NCBI GenBank assembly: GCA_963752915.1
Contig: CAVVZZ010000015.1
Coordinates: 496,001-560,000, forward strand
Length of the DNA stretch: 64,000 bases
Direction of reading: 5' to 3'
DNA from: DATJPR01 sp963752915
GTDB lineage: Bacteria > Bacteroidota > Ignavibacteria > UBA10030 > UBA6906
Below the pieces are notes generated by a model that saw only the letters and a list, made by a program, of their open reading frames with translations, was not told the DNA's origin and ran no database searches. Numbering within the stretch: the stretch's first letter is position 1; every line of letters begins with the position of its first letter. Shown here in pieces: positions 30,201 to 41,146 of the stretch. The position numbers and the translations under genes were made by a program.

Positions 30201-33200
30201 AGCTCGATCTTTTGATGCGGTCCGGTGCCGTAGTGAACGGTGTTTTCAGTCAAGGCGGTCTCATCGCCCTCGGGGCGTTCCGGCTCCTGCAGGACGAGAC
30301 AACACTTTCCGTGGATTCCTTGCTGGCGTGGTTCCAGCCGATGGACACGGTATCCCATCGCGTCCCGGACAACGCGTGGACCACACCGCTCTTCTCGCGG
30401 GTCTACTTGAACCCGGCCATCGTATTGCTGCATCCGGATGCCGATCTCGCTGCCGTCCTGTCGGGCGCGGGGATGAGCGATGGAAACCTGAGCCATCACC
30501 TCGATGCGATTCAGGCCTCACTCGGGTTGTCCGGGTCGGACGCGAGTGCGCTTGTCGCAACATTCGGACTGGATGCAGCGAACACGCTCACGTTGGACAA
30601 TCTGTCCCTGCTCTATCGTCTGACCCAGTTTGCCAGTGTCGCAAAGGTTTCCATCAGCGATCTGTTCAGCGTCGCGGTAATGATAAATCCCGGTGCGCCC
30701 AACACCGCCGCGGCACTCAATGCCATCTTCAACAACGTCCAGGCTGCAAGGGACGGCCTCCGCAATATCAAAGCCATCAAGCATTCAAGCTTCAGCGTGG
30801 ACGCACTGAACTATCTGCTCACCCCGCCGGCGGCGGTGGCGCCGTTCTGGACCGGAACGACGGGCATGACGGATGCAGCGATTGCCTCTGCGCTGGACGC
30901 TGTCCGGCAGGCCATCCTCAATCCGAGCGGCGGCGACGTGAACGGGGCTGTCATCGCCGCTGTTGCCGCACAGCTGACCATTGCCAATGACATCGCCGCG
31001 TTCGCGATGCAGACCATGAATTTGTCGGGCACGACAACCACACTTCTCACCGTGTTGACCGACGCGTCCATTACGTCGCCCCCGGGAGGACCGTATCCGC
31101 CGTTCACACGTCTGACCTTCCAAAATCAGTTTTCCGCGATGCAGCTCCTCGACAAGATCCGTGTCATCGTCCAAAAGCTGCATCTCGTGAACGCCGACTT
31201 GTCGTGGCTGGTATCCAACGCCGGCGTTTACGGGGGGCTCGATTTCACTCAACTTCCGATCTTGAGTGCGCAACCTGCGATTGATACGGCGCATCTGTTG
31301 ACCACTGTTCTCCTTGTGCAGCTCGCCCGCCTCTTCACTGCGGCACCTCCTGCGGCGCCTGTGCAGACCCTGTATGATCTGATTTCAGGAGTTCAGACGG
31401 GAGCGCTCGCCAACGAAGCCGCAACCCAGTCGGCGCTCAGCACCATCACTGGCTGGAAGGTGGCCGATGTTGCCGCGTTCACGTCCGCTCTCGGTGTGAC
31501 GTTCGCCGCCGATTATCTGGCGCCGTCGACATACGATGCGCTCCGTACACTGGAGGCGATGATTGCCGCGACTTCAAATAACGGCACTGCATCGCAACTC
31601 GTCTCCTGGGCCACGACGCCCACCGACGAAACGGCCGCCGAAGGCATGGCGGCTTCGGCCCTGAGTGTTCTCAAAACACGATACACGAACAGCGATTGGC
31701 TCACCGTTGCTCCCCCGATCATGAACCCGATCCGTGAGCACCGGTCCGCCGCACTGCAGGACTATCTCGTGGGGAACGGCGATGACGCCGGACACGTCTT
31801 CCCCGATGTCAATGCGCTGTTTGACTACTTCCTGATCGACACACAAATGAGTTCGTGCGAGGTCACGACCCGTGTCATCCAGGCGTACGTCGCCGTTCAG
31901 ATCTACGTAGAACGGTGCCGGATGAACCTCGAGGCAGACAACAGCACCAAATGGCCTGGCATCCCCAACATGACGGTTGATCCGAACGATGACGCATGGG
32001 ATTGGTGGTCGTGGATGAAGCGCTATCGCATCTGGCAGGCCGCTCGCGAAGTGTTTCTCTATCCGGAGAACTGGTTGATCGAATCCCAGCGCTCTTCGCG
32101 CACGGAAATATACAAGAAGCTCGAGCAGGATGTCCACCAGGGCGATCACAGCTCAACACAATTCGAGAGCGTCACGCTGAACTACCTCGACGGCCTCGAC
32201 GACGTTGCGCACCTGATCGTCACCGGGACCTGCCAGGATCCGGTCACAAAGGCGATTCATGTCGTGGCGCGGGCGCAGACAGACCCGCCGCGCTATTACC
32301 ACCGTACGTTTCAGGACGGGGCATGGGCTGGTTGGGTGAAAATCCCCCTGGACATCAAGGCGCTCCATGTTGTTCCGGCCGTGTATCGGAATAGCCTTTG
32401 CCTGTTCTGGCCGGAGATTCAAGTGCACAAAGAGCCCCATCAGGATGTGCCGGCGGCGCAGCCCAATCCTGACCCGCCGAGTCAGGAAGTGGCGCAGTAC
32501 GTTTCGATAGCACTCTCTTTCACCGTTTATCGGAACAACTCCTGGACGCCGGCACAGGCAGCGAAGGGGAAGCTGTTCGATATCCCGATCCTTTCCTCCC
32601 AAACAGCAGGAGACGCGCGGTCGGTTGCTGCACGATACTCGTTGAAAGTCCAGACGTCGCAGCCGTCGCCGACATACGGACCATCCATGTTCGTGGACGT
32701 CTTTCGTTTCGACGACTATTCCGTGAATGCTTTCGCGGTATCGGTCAACGGCGGGCCGTGGACGACGACGAGCTCTGTTGCCGGAGAGCAGCCAACGGCA
32801 CTGCATATCGGGCGTGCGGTCTTCGACGGCAGGTTCGGCGACCTCGAACTCCGGAACGTCGCAACACTCTACAACGGTCCGGGAGACATTTCGATGCTGA
32901 GTCTTCTGACCCATGCGCAACAGCTCTACGGGCCGGACGCGCAACCCCTCATCCCCCTGACGACACCTGATCCCGATCTTGCCGGTGAGCCGGGGCTGAC
33001 GCCGCAGAACGGCGGTCTTATCACGCAGCCGCGGGGCGTCGGGCAGCCGGCGACAATTCCTCTCTCCTTCACGTCCATTCCCCATGAAGTGCCAACCGGG
33101 TCGGTCACGTTGCTGAACACGGCGCCGGTGCCGTTCATCGTGATCGGTCCGGTCACCACGCTGAACTTCGATCCATCGTCCTATTTCTTTTACCAGGACA

Positions 33201-36200
33201 ATCGGCGCTGTTATTTCGTCGACACGCAACGCTGGTACTGGTCGGGCAGCATGTGGACACCGGTTCCGCCGTCGAACCCTTCGGCAGCGCCATTTGAAGC
33301 CCGCTACTACTTCCATCGGTTTTACCATCCCTATACGCGCCTCCTCTGGCATCAACTCAGCAGTGAAGGTTTCCCCGGGATCTACAATCCGGATCTTCAG
33401 CAGAGTCCCGATCACGTGGACCCGACGAGTGCGGATGTGTTCAACTTCAGCGGGACCTATCAACCCGTCATCCCCCGGGTGAGTTGGGGGGAGAACAATG
33501 AAATCCTCGACTTCAGCCCGGATGCAGCATATTCGGTCTACAACTGGGAGCTCTTTTTCCACGTCCCGTTGTATGCGGCCGGACTGTTGAGCCAGAACCA
33601 ACAATTCGAAGACGCGACAAAGTGGTTCCACTACATTTTTGATCCGACCAGACAGGGGACAGACGCGGCGCCGCAACGTTTCTGGATTCCCAAACCGTTG
33701 CACGATCTGACGAGCGCGGCGATTATTCAACAGCGCATCAACAACCTGCTCCTTCTTGTGAATCAAGGCGATCCCGCAACGGTGGGACAAGTCAAGCGTT
33801 GGCGGGATGATCCGTTCAATCCTTTCGCCATCGCCGACCTCCGCCCGGTGGCCTACATGAAGAGCGTGGTGATGCAGTATCTTGACAATCTGATTGCCTG
33901 GGCAGACAATCTCTTTGCCACCGATTCACGGGAGGCGTTGAGCGAGGCCACGCTGCTTTATGTCATCGCGGCGGAAATTCTCGGGCCGCAGCCGTCGGCG
34001 ATCACTCCACCGAAACACGCTGACGATTCCTACAACGAACTCGCTCCAAAGCTTGATGCCTTCGCCAATGCGATGGTGGACATTGAAAACGCTCTTGGCA
34101 GCGGCGGGGGAGGGATGGGCGGAGGCGGCAACACGTTGCCGGGTCCGCAGACGTTCTATTTCAAGATACCACCGAATGACAAGCTCCTGGGCTACTGGAC
34201 GACGGTGGGAGACCGTCTCTTCAAACTCCGTCATTGCCAGAACATCCAGGGGGTGACGCGCCAGCTCGCACTCTTCGATGCGCCGATCGATCCGGGATTG
34301 CTGGTGAAGGCCCAGGCTGCCGGGATCGATCTCGGGTCGGTTCTTTCGGACGTGTTTGTCCCGCTCCCGATCTATCGTTACACGGCCCTCTACACGCAGG
34401 CGCTCGATTTCGTGAACGCGGTCCGCGCCTATGGCTCGGCGTTGCAGGCAGCACTCGAGAAAAGCGATGCCGACGCTCTTGCTGTGCTCACGGCAACAAA
34501 CCAGCAGCAATTGCTCAGCGACGCGGATCAGATTTTCGATTGGCAGGTTCAGATGGCCAACAATGCCATCGAGGCGCTCCAGAACACGCGGGACATCGCT
34601 GACGAGAAATACAATCATTACAATGATCTGACGAGTGCGGAGAACTTTGCCAATATCGCAGAGTGGACAAGTGTTGGTCTGGCCACCACCGCCGCGGTGC
34701 TCAATGCGATAGCGACCGGAACCAAAACCGCAGCGGGGGCAGCCCATGCATTTCCGGACGTCACCGTCGGCGTGATGGGATTCGGCGGCACAGCGGTTGC
34801 CATCGTCAAGGAAGGAGGGAGCCACGCGGGTCATGCCGCGGGTGAAGGCGGCAATGCAATCGCCGTCCTCGCGGGCATCGCGGAGAAGGCGGGGGCCATC
34901 GCCAAGACGATAGGAGACTGGTGGCATCGACGCGATGACAACCAACAAAAGGCCACTGAAGCCCAGGCGGACCGGGACAAGGCGGACATTCAACTTGCCG
35001 GCCTGGGCCTGGCGCTGCAGATCGCTCAGCAGAACCAGATCAATCATCAGACACAAATCGATCAACTTCAGACGCAGATCGATTTCCTGACGGACAAGTT
35101 CACCAATCAGGATCTCTATGATTGGATGGCGGGGCAACTGGCCGACACGTATTTCCAGAGCTACAAACTGGCCTTCCGTTTGTGCAAGCAGGTCGAGAAG
35201 TGCTACCAATACGAGCTCGGGATACCAGACAGCAACTTCATACAGTTCGGGTATTGGGACAGTTTACACAAGGGTCTTCTTGCCGGTGAGACACTGAACC
35301 ATGATTTGCGTCGCATGCAGTCCTCGTATCTTGACTCAAACAAACGGCGGTTTGAACTTTCTCGATTCATCTCCTTGGCTGCGCTTGACCCAACCGCGTT
35401 ACAGCAGTTGTTGACCACCGGCACGTGCGATTTCGACCTGCCCGAGTCGTTGTTCGATCAAGACTACCCAGGGCATTACAACCGACACCTCCTGCGCGTC
35501 AGCGCGACTGTTGTCTATCCGAGCCCGGGGAAATTCGACAACGTGAAGGCGACCCTGACGCTCACGAAGAACAAAGTGCGGATTGCTACCACGGCATCGT
35601 CGAGTGCCGATTATGTCGAGGTTGGACCGTCGGACCCCCGTTTCGTTTATGACTACGGCGCCGTGCCGCAGAAGATCGCCCTCGGCAACGCCCAGGACGA
35701 TCCGGGGTTGTTCCAAACCGCGCTCAGCAGCAATCTTGGCGATCAGCGGTATCTGCCGTTCGAAGGGGCGGGCGCGATCAGTTCGTGGCGACTCGAAATT
35801 CCACAAGCAAGCAATGAACTCGACCTCACGACTGTCGGAGACGTAGTTTTGCACCTGTATTACACCGCTCAGGACGGAGGTGACGCACTCAAGCAAATAG
35901 TAAAGCAGAATACTCTGGACAACCTGCCGACGTCGGGAACCAAAGTCTTCAGTGCGGCAAATGACTTCAGTGCAGGGTCTCCGACCGTAGACGTGCCATA
36001 TCCTCTTTCTCCCTGGCAGGCGTTTCTTTTGAAGCAACCTGCGATCATCGGGGCGATGCCGTACCAGGTGGACGGCCTGCAACGTTGGCAGGCCTTCAAC
36101 AATCCGCCCACGGCAGAGAGCGCTGACCCGGCGCATCCGGGGCAGCAGAAAGTGGTCAAGCAGTGATCAGGTGCTGAAGCTGACCATCTCACCTGCAAAG

Positions 36201-36509
36201 TTCCCACCGTGGACCCGTGGCAAGACGATCAGCGTGACGTCATTGACGGTGTTGACCGTTTCGTGGCCCAGCGGCGTGAGCTTCGTGCTGGTGCCGCAGG
36301 CGCCGTTGCCGACAGCGCCGATCACGATGAATCCGGTGGGCGGCGTTACCGAGCCGAACATTTGCATGGGCACCGTGACGATGCCGCCGAACACCCCGCT
36401 CGGAGCATGGCAATTCAAGCTGCAGAAGCTGGGTGCGGCGGATTTCCAGTCGCTCACGAAGGATGACCTGGGCGACATTCTCCTCATCGTGAACTTCCAG
36501 GTCAGCTGA
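27282..36509 (+). CDS. Tc toxin subunit A-like giant protein (frameshifted)
   Basis: About 3,070 residues after bridging shifts near 28615, 29262 and 36150. The ATG at 27282 follows AAGGAG. Layout: a transthyretin-like domain (residues 8-95); a VRP1/TcA N-terminal region with S-P-A-A-Y-L-C-D-L-L-Y-W-L and L-R-R-P-D-I-A-N-L...P-L-P-Y-I-D-L-V-N-E-I-L; two inserted beta modules; and a neuraminidase-like/receptor-binding middle. Next comes W-E-L-F-F-H-V-P-L and W-F-H-Y-I-F-D-P-T near residue 2100, a coiled-coil pore-forming shaft (about 2400-2610), and a TcB-binding-type C-terminal domain. The final 112 residues (36171-36509) match the end of that domain and lie one base out of frame. TcA proteins form pentameric translocation channels. 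There is no signal peptide, as usual for the family. No TcB or TcC gene is nearby. Confidence 0.85.
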
Positions 36510-36510
36510 T

Positions 36511-36843
36511 ATGCCAGAACCCGGACTCCCAGTCGCGCTCCGGCGCGTCGTCGACCGATATGTCCGGGCGTTTGCGCCGGAGCGGATCCTGCTTTTCGGT
36601 TCCCACGCCAAGGGGACAAACGAAGCAAAGAGCGACGTCGATCTTCTTATTATCGCCGAACTTCCCGGCGATGTCTCGACGCATTTGCGGCAGGCGCATC
36701 AGCTCGCGGCGGGCAGTTTCCCGCCCGTCGACGTCGTGTTTGCTGCGCCCGAGGAGATCGAGAGCGCGACGGTCAATAAGAACCCATTTCTCATGTCGAT
36801 CCTCGGGTCGAGCATAACGATTTATAGGAAGGATCAGAAGTGA
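36511..36843 (+). CDS. Minimal nucleotidyltransferase (MNT family)
   Basis: A 110-residue protein with the polymerase-beta-like signature L-L-F-G-S-H-A-K-G-T followed by S-D-V-D-L-L-I-I, the G-S...D-x-D metal-binding motif, then V-D-V-V-F-A as a third acidic strand. MNT proteins transfer AMP to partner proteins, typically HEPN antitoxin/toxin partners, or act in toxin-antitoxin and antibiotic-adenylating systems. No HEPN gene is seen on either side. It starts 1 nt after the stop of the Tc-like gene, which suggests translational coupling and membership of that operon. Confidence 0.8.
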   Translation: MPEPGLPVALRRVVDRYVRAFAPERILLFGSHAKGTNEAKSDVDLLIIAELPGDVSTHLRQAHQLAAGSFPPVDVVFAAPEEIESATVNKNPFLMSILGSSITIYRKDQK

Positions 36844-36972
36844 TGAATGCTCCTGGTGGATGCTTTTTCGATGAGCAAACGAGACGGAATCCTGCAGTGG
36901 GAAGATTAGGGTGGAGGTGCGACAATCGCGTCGATGGGGATCTTCGCCGCCTCACCGAGGTCCATCATCGCA

Positions 36973-37107
36973 TTAATCAGCGCGGCCGTTGATGTCATAC
37001 AGAATTCCGCGGTCGTTCGAACCATCCACTCTCATCACAATGGTTCGGGCCATCGCGAAGTCGATGAAGAACACAAACGGCACCCGATGCGCGCCGTAAT
37101 GATTCAT
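36973..37107 (-). pseudogene. PabB-like N-terminal fragment
   Basis: The minus strand encodes M-N-H-Y-G-A-H-R-V-P-F-V-F-F-I-D-F-A then I-L-Y-D-I-N-G-R. This is very like the opening of aminodeoxychorismate synthase component I (P-F-L-F-I-I-D-F...I-L-Y-D-I-N-G). The frame then ends, and neither the chorismate-binding domain nor its motifs follow toward the nucleotidyltransferase gene. I read it as a truncated relic left by the insertion or rearrangement that brought in the Tc-like operon. Confidence is limited by the short match. Confidence 0.35.
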
Positions 37108-37332
37108 TATTTCAATTGCGTCCTGCCGGTCGACCTGTTCTCGGAGCGTCAATATGGTATGTTGGATGCTGTGGTCCCGGCGTTCATCGCTGCGTCGAAT
37201 GACTTGGTTCCAGCCAGGTTGCCACAATCACAGAGTTCTTGAGCATCCGCCTTGTTTGCATGATCCTCTGCTTGATATTTGATCCTCATCGAGCTAGATT
37301 GCGCTCACCTATCTCAAGCGGGGCCGACGATC

Positions 37333-40296
37333 GTGAAGAAGTTCTGCCTTCCGCACCTACTGCTCCTATTCCTTCAATCAGCGATCCAGGCCCAAATCCT
37401 GCCTTCCGGGACGTTCACAACCAGGGACGGTCTTCCATCAAATACCATCGTGAGCATGTTTCAGGATTCCCAGGGTTATCTGTGGATCGGTACGAATAAT
37501 GGGTTGAGCAGGTACGACGGAACACAATTCACCAACTACTCGACGGTCCAGGGACTGAGTAACAATTGGATTACCGATATTGCTGAAAGCCCAAAGGAAC
37601 CTGGGACGCTATGGGTTGGCACCGTTGCCGGAGGAGTCAACAGGATTCGCGATGGATCGGTTACGGTATTTCGACCAGGGAGGGACGATGCCTCAAACAA
37701 CATTAACAGCATTGCTGTTGACACATCGGGCACGGTGTGGGCTTCTACATATTTCGGACTTTTTATGATCCGTGACGATTCCATTCGCCGTGTCATCAAT
37801 CCGGAGGTTCTCCGAGGAGATCACCTTGTGGGGCTGAAGGATGGGTCGATATGGATGGCTGTTGACAATCGTCTTTTTACCCATTCGCCGAACGAGACTG
37901 CATGGCGTTCATTGCCTCCACTCAAGTCAGCTGATGGAGTCATCACTGATCTCGCGAGATGTAGGGCTGGTGGACTATGGGTTGGGTGGTCAAGCGGTCG
38001 GATAACCAGGATGCAGGGGACCAAGACAGTTTTTGAGGTTCGCCAGCCTTCCGCCGGACCACAACGGATTTGTGATGACGGCAACGGCAAGCTTTGGGTC
38101 AGAACACGGGACGCGCTCATTGTCATCACAGTTTCCTCACCGGAGACCGCGAAACGCATTCCAATCCCGCAGGAAATGTATGTTCCGAATGATGTTGCAT
38201 TGCCGCTGGTTCTGGACGCCGAGAAGGACGTTTGGGTCGGGACGTGGGCAGCCGGGATGATGATGCTTGCCGATCGGAATCTGTCCGTCACCCCCTTACA
38301 ATTCGATTCCGCAGGCGCCGCAAACACGATGGCATTGTCTGATCGCAACGGTCATATCTGGGTGACCGCGCGGGGCGGTATCAATGAAGTCTACCGGGAC
38401 ACGAAGACCGGATGGCGTCAACACCTCCATTCTTTCGTCGGAGTTCGTGCAGACGAAGAGAGTTACGTCAGCCTCATCGATGGATTTGGAAGAATTTGGG
38501 TTATCACAAAAGAGCTTCAGGAGATTCGGGGGTTCCTGGTAGGATCGCAACCCAATCGCCCGAGCAAGCTCAGTCCCTTGACAGTTCTCCGCCGGGGAAA
38601 ACACTTCCCGGAGGGAATGTTGCTGACACTCCTTGTAGACGCCAGGAACCATATGTTCATCAGTATTGGCAAAGTCGGGGTGGCCGTCGTCAATCTTGAC
38701 CCTCCCGTTCTTCTTGGACTCATGACACAGTCCGATAGCGTTCCTGGATCGGATGTCCGGGTTCTGTTTCAGGACGACAAGGAGCAAATCTGGATGGGTG
38801 GATGGAATGACGGGATCTCGGTGTTTTCACCGGGTCCATCGTTCCCGAAGTTTTTCCGACGGTACACACTCTCCGATGGGCTTCCAGACAACAGCATTAG
38901 AGCATTCCATCAGGACGCGTCCGGTGTGATGTGGATCGGCACTCGACACGGCGGCATCGCCAGTCTGAAAGACGGCCGGTTCAATACCGTTTCCATGCGC
39001 GAGGGTCTTCTCAGCAACAGCATTTGGAATATCGAAGAGGATGAGCACGGCCAGCTCTACCTCCTCACCGACGTCGGGATCGAACGCATTGATCGACAAA
39101 CTTCAACACCGTTGATGCAGAAATCAGAATTGCTTTTGCCTCAAGGCGGCTCACTGGGTATCGTTCCAGGGAAGTACATCTGGTATGCATCGACTGAAGG
39201 ACTCACGACATACGATTACACCGTCGCCTCGTCCGGAGCCAGGCCGCCTCCTGTGCACATTCTCTCCCTGGTAGTGAATGGCAAGACGATTGCGACGAAT
39301 CAGAGGATGGAGTTTTCCCACAACCAGAACAACTGCACGATCGAGTATGTCGGGATCAGCTTCAAAGACGAAAAAGCCGTGAGGTATCAATATCGTCTGT
39401 TTGGCGTTGATTCGACGTGGACACAGCCCGTTGCTCATCGGGCGGTAACGTTTGCGAATCTCCGTCCGGGGGAGTATTGCTTCGAAGTTCGTGCGATCTC
39501 CGGGGATGGCGTTGCGAGCGTCGTCCCGGCGTCGCTTGCATTCTTGATTATTCCGCCATTTTGGCAGCGTTGGTGGTTCATCGCATTGTGCGTGGTTGCT
39601 GCCAATGCACTCCTGTATGCCGGATACAAATATCGGGTGCGAAGCGTTCTCGCACTTGAGCGCCTGCGGACACGCATAGCGGCGGATCTGCATGATGATG
39701 TGGGGACAAATCTCAGCAGCATCATGTTGGCCACACAACTCATGGAACGAAAGTTTCCTCTCTCTGACGCCGAACGAGGCGAACTCAGTCGACTCCGTCT
39801 CACGGCAGGGCTCACGCGGGAAATGCTGAAAGATATTGTCTGGTTCCTCAATCCCATGAATGATTCTCCTGAGAATTTCATCTTGAAGTTGAAGGAAATC
39901 GCCGGGCGAATACTTCAGAACTTACCGTTTGAGTTCCATACATCCGGAGTGGACCGCCTGGAGAGCATGAACCTGGAGACGAAGCGCAACATTGTGCTCA
40001 TGTTCAAAGAAACCCTGACGAATATCATCAAGCATGCAGAGGCCAAATCCGTCGATATCGATGGAACGTGCGCCGGTGATACTTTTATATTGACGATACG
40101 GGACGATGGCAGGGGTTTTGACGCAGGGGCGCAATCACAAGGGAATGGCATCACGAATCTCCGTTCCCGAGCAGGGAATATTGGTGGGAAAATCGAGATT
40201 TGTACGGCGCCGGGGGAGGGGACCCTCCTTCGGTTGACCGTCAATATAACGCATAAGCGTAATAGCAAAACAAAAGCGGCTTCAGTAGATTTCTGA
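37333..40296 (+). CDS. Propeller-type sensor histidine kinase
   Basis: About 987 residues. The GTG at 37333 opens a signal peptide (K-K-F-C-L-P-H-L-L-L-L-F-L-Q-S). The periplasmic part has repeated regulator-propeller motifs: D-G-L-P-S-N-T-I, G-Y-L-W-I-G-T-N-N-G-L, G-L-S-N-N-W-I-T, D-G-L-P-D-N-S-I. A Y-Y-Y-type Ig domain (V-R-Y-Q-Y-R-L-F-G-V-D...W) follows. One membrane helix (residues about 745-768) precedes a HisKA_3 dimerisation helix with A-D-L-H-D-D-V-G-T-N-L-S (phospho-His near 786). A HATPase domain (K-E-T-L-T-N-I-I-K-H-A and D-D-G-R-G-F-D) ends it. Such kinases sense sugars or surface ligands. It is paired with the NarL-type regulator that starts 4 bp downstream. Confidence 0.88.
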   Translation: MKKFCLPHLLLLFLQSAIQAQILPSGTFTTRDGLPSNTIVSMFQDSQGYLWIGTNNGLSRYDGTQFTNYSTVQGLSNNWITDIAESPKEPGTLWVGTVAGGVNRIRDGSVTVFRPGRDDASNNINSIAVDTSGTVWASTYFGLFMIRDDSIRRVINPEVLRGDHLVGLKDGSIWMAVDNRLFTHSPNETAWRSLPPLKSADGVITDLARCRAGGLWVGWSSGRITRMQGTKTVFEVRQPSAGPQRICDDGNGKLWVRTRDALIVITVSSPETAKRIPIPQEMYVPNDVALPLVLDAEKDVWVGTWAAGMMMLADRNLSVTPLQFDSAGAANTMALSDRNGHIWVTARGGINEVYRDTKTGWRQHLHSFVGVRADEESYVSLIDGFGRIWVITKELQEIRGFLVGSQPNRPSKLSPLTVLRRGKHFPEGMLLTLLVDARNHMFISIGKVGVAVVNLDPPVLLGLMTQSDSVPGSDVRVLFQDDKEQIWMGGWNDGISVFSPGPSFPKFFRRYTLSDGLPDNSIRAFHQDASGVMWIGTRHGGIASLKDGRFNTVSMREGLLSNSIWNIEEDEHGQLYLLTDVGIERIDRQTSTPLMQKSELLLPQGGSLGIVPGKYIWYASTEGLTTYDYTVASSGARPPPVHILSLVVNGKTIATNQRMEFSHNQNNCTIEYVGISFKDEKAVRYQYRLFGVDSTWTQPVAHRAVTFANLRPGEYCFEVRAISGDGVASVVPASLAFLIIPPFWQRWWFIALCVVAANALLYAGYKYRVRSVLALERLRTRIAADLHDDVGTNLSSIMLATQLMERKFPLSDAERGELSRLRLTAGLTREMLKDIVWFLNPMNDSPENFILKLKEIAGRILQNLPFEFHTSGVDRLESMNLETKRNIVLMFKETLTNIIKHAEAKSVDIDGTCAGDTFILTIRDDGRGFDAGAQSQGNGITNLRSRAGNIGGKIEICTAPGEGTLLRLTVNITHKRNSKTKAASVDF

Positions 40297-40300
40297 TACT

Positions 40301-40984
40301 ATGAACTCTCCCCGAACAGCATCGGAGCGCCTGCCCGTACCGATCACTCACAGGCTCAACCTCTGGATCATCGAAGACGATCACCAATTCGGAACGCAGC
40401 TTTCCGAACTGATTAATCTCAGCGATGGTTTTGTCTGCACGAATATCTTCCGGGCCTGCGAACCGGCCATTGCCCTGCTGAAGCGGGAGGATCCGCCGGA
40501 TTTGATCCTCCTTGATATTGGTCTGCCTGGCATGAATGGCCTCGAGGGAATCAGGATCATGCGGGCGATTACACCGGAGACGAAAATCGTGATGTTGACG
40601 GTCTTCGAAGACACCCCGACAATCATTCAGGCCATCAGCCATGGAGCGGCGGGATATCTCCTCAAGGGAGCTTCCCTGGAAACCCTTGTCGAAACTTTGA
40701 AATCCATCCTTGACGGCGGCGCGCCGATGAATGCACAAATCGCGCGAAAGATTCTTGATGTCTTTGCGCAATCGTCAATGCCCAAGGCTGACTACGGTTT
40801 GACGCCAAGAGAGCGAGAAGTCCTGGGTCATCTTGTTACAGGATTTCAGAAGAAACAGATCGCCGACCAAATGTTCATCACGTTCCACACAGTGGACAAG
40901 CACCTGCGCAGTATTTACGCAAAACTCCAGGTGCCGTCGCGAAGCATTGCCATCGCGAAGGCCTTGAAAGAAAACCTTTTGTAG
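40301..40984 (+). CDS. NarL/FixJ-family response regulator
   Basis: A 227-residue regulator. The receiver domain shows acidic residues in L-W-I-I-E-D-D, the phospho-acceptor Asp in L-I-L-L-D-I-G-L-P-G-M-N-G, and the Lys in G-Y-L-L-K-G. A LuxR-type HTH follows: L-T-P-R-E-R-E-V-L-G-H-L...K-Q-I-A-D-Q-M-F-I-T-F-H-T-V-D-K-H. It starts 4 bp after the propeller kinase stop, so the two are one two-component system. The downstream genes encode surface proteins, which are plausible targets. Confidence 0.9.
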   Translation: MNSPRTASERLPVPITHRLNLWIIEDDHQFGTQLSELINLSDGFVCTNIFRACEPAIALLKREDPPDLILLDIGLPGMNGLEGIRIMRAITPETKIVMLTVFEDTPTIIQAISHGAAGYLLKGASLETLVETLKSILDGGAPMNAQIARKILDVFAQSSMPKADYGLTPREREVLGHLVTGFQKKQIADQMFITFHTVDKHLRSIYAKLQVPSRSIAIAKALKENLL

Positions 40985-41146
40985 CAACCTTTTCCCTCGC
41001 AGAATATCCCCGCATACCTTTTCACGCTACTCTCCCAATTCTCACCGTCAATCAAAACTACGCATATGCGTACTATCAGAGCCGATCCCAAGCTGCTACA
41101 TTAAATCTGGCTGTACTGTTCTTTGACCACTACTTGAGGTCCACAA

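Noticed and set aside
31574..33790. Long minus-strand open frames opposite the TcA-like gene
   Set aside because: They follow codon bias of the sense strand in GC-rich DNA and lack starts, signals or recognisable domains.
34090..34150. Gly-rich G-G-G-G-M-G-G-G-G tract in the TcA-like protein as a repeat expansion
   Set aside because: It is a short flexible linker, common in large multidomain proteins; no tandem DNA repeat beyond a few codons.
36934..37242. Plus-strand open frame of 102 codons
   Set aside because: It is antisense to the PabB-like fragment, has no ribosome site and no protein-like pattern.
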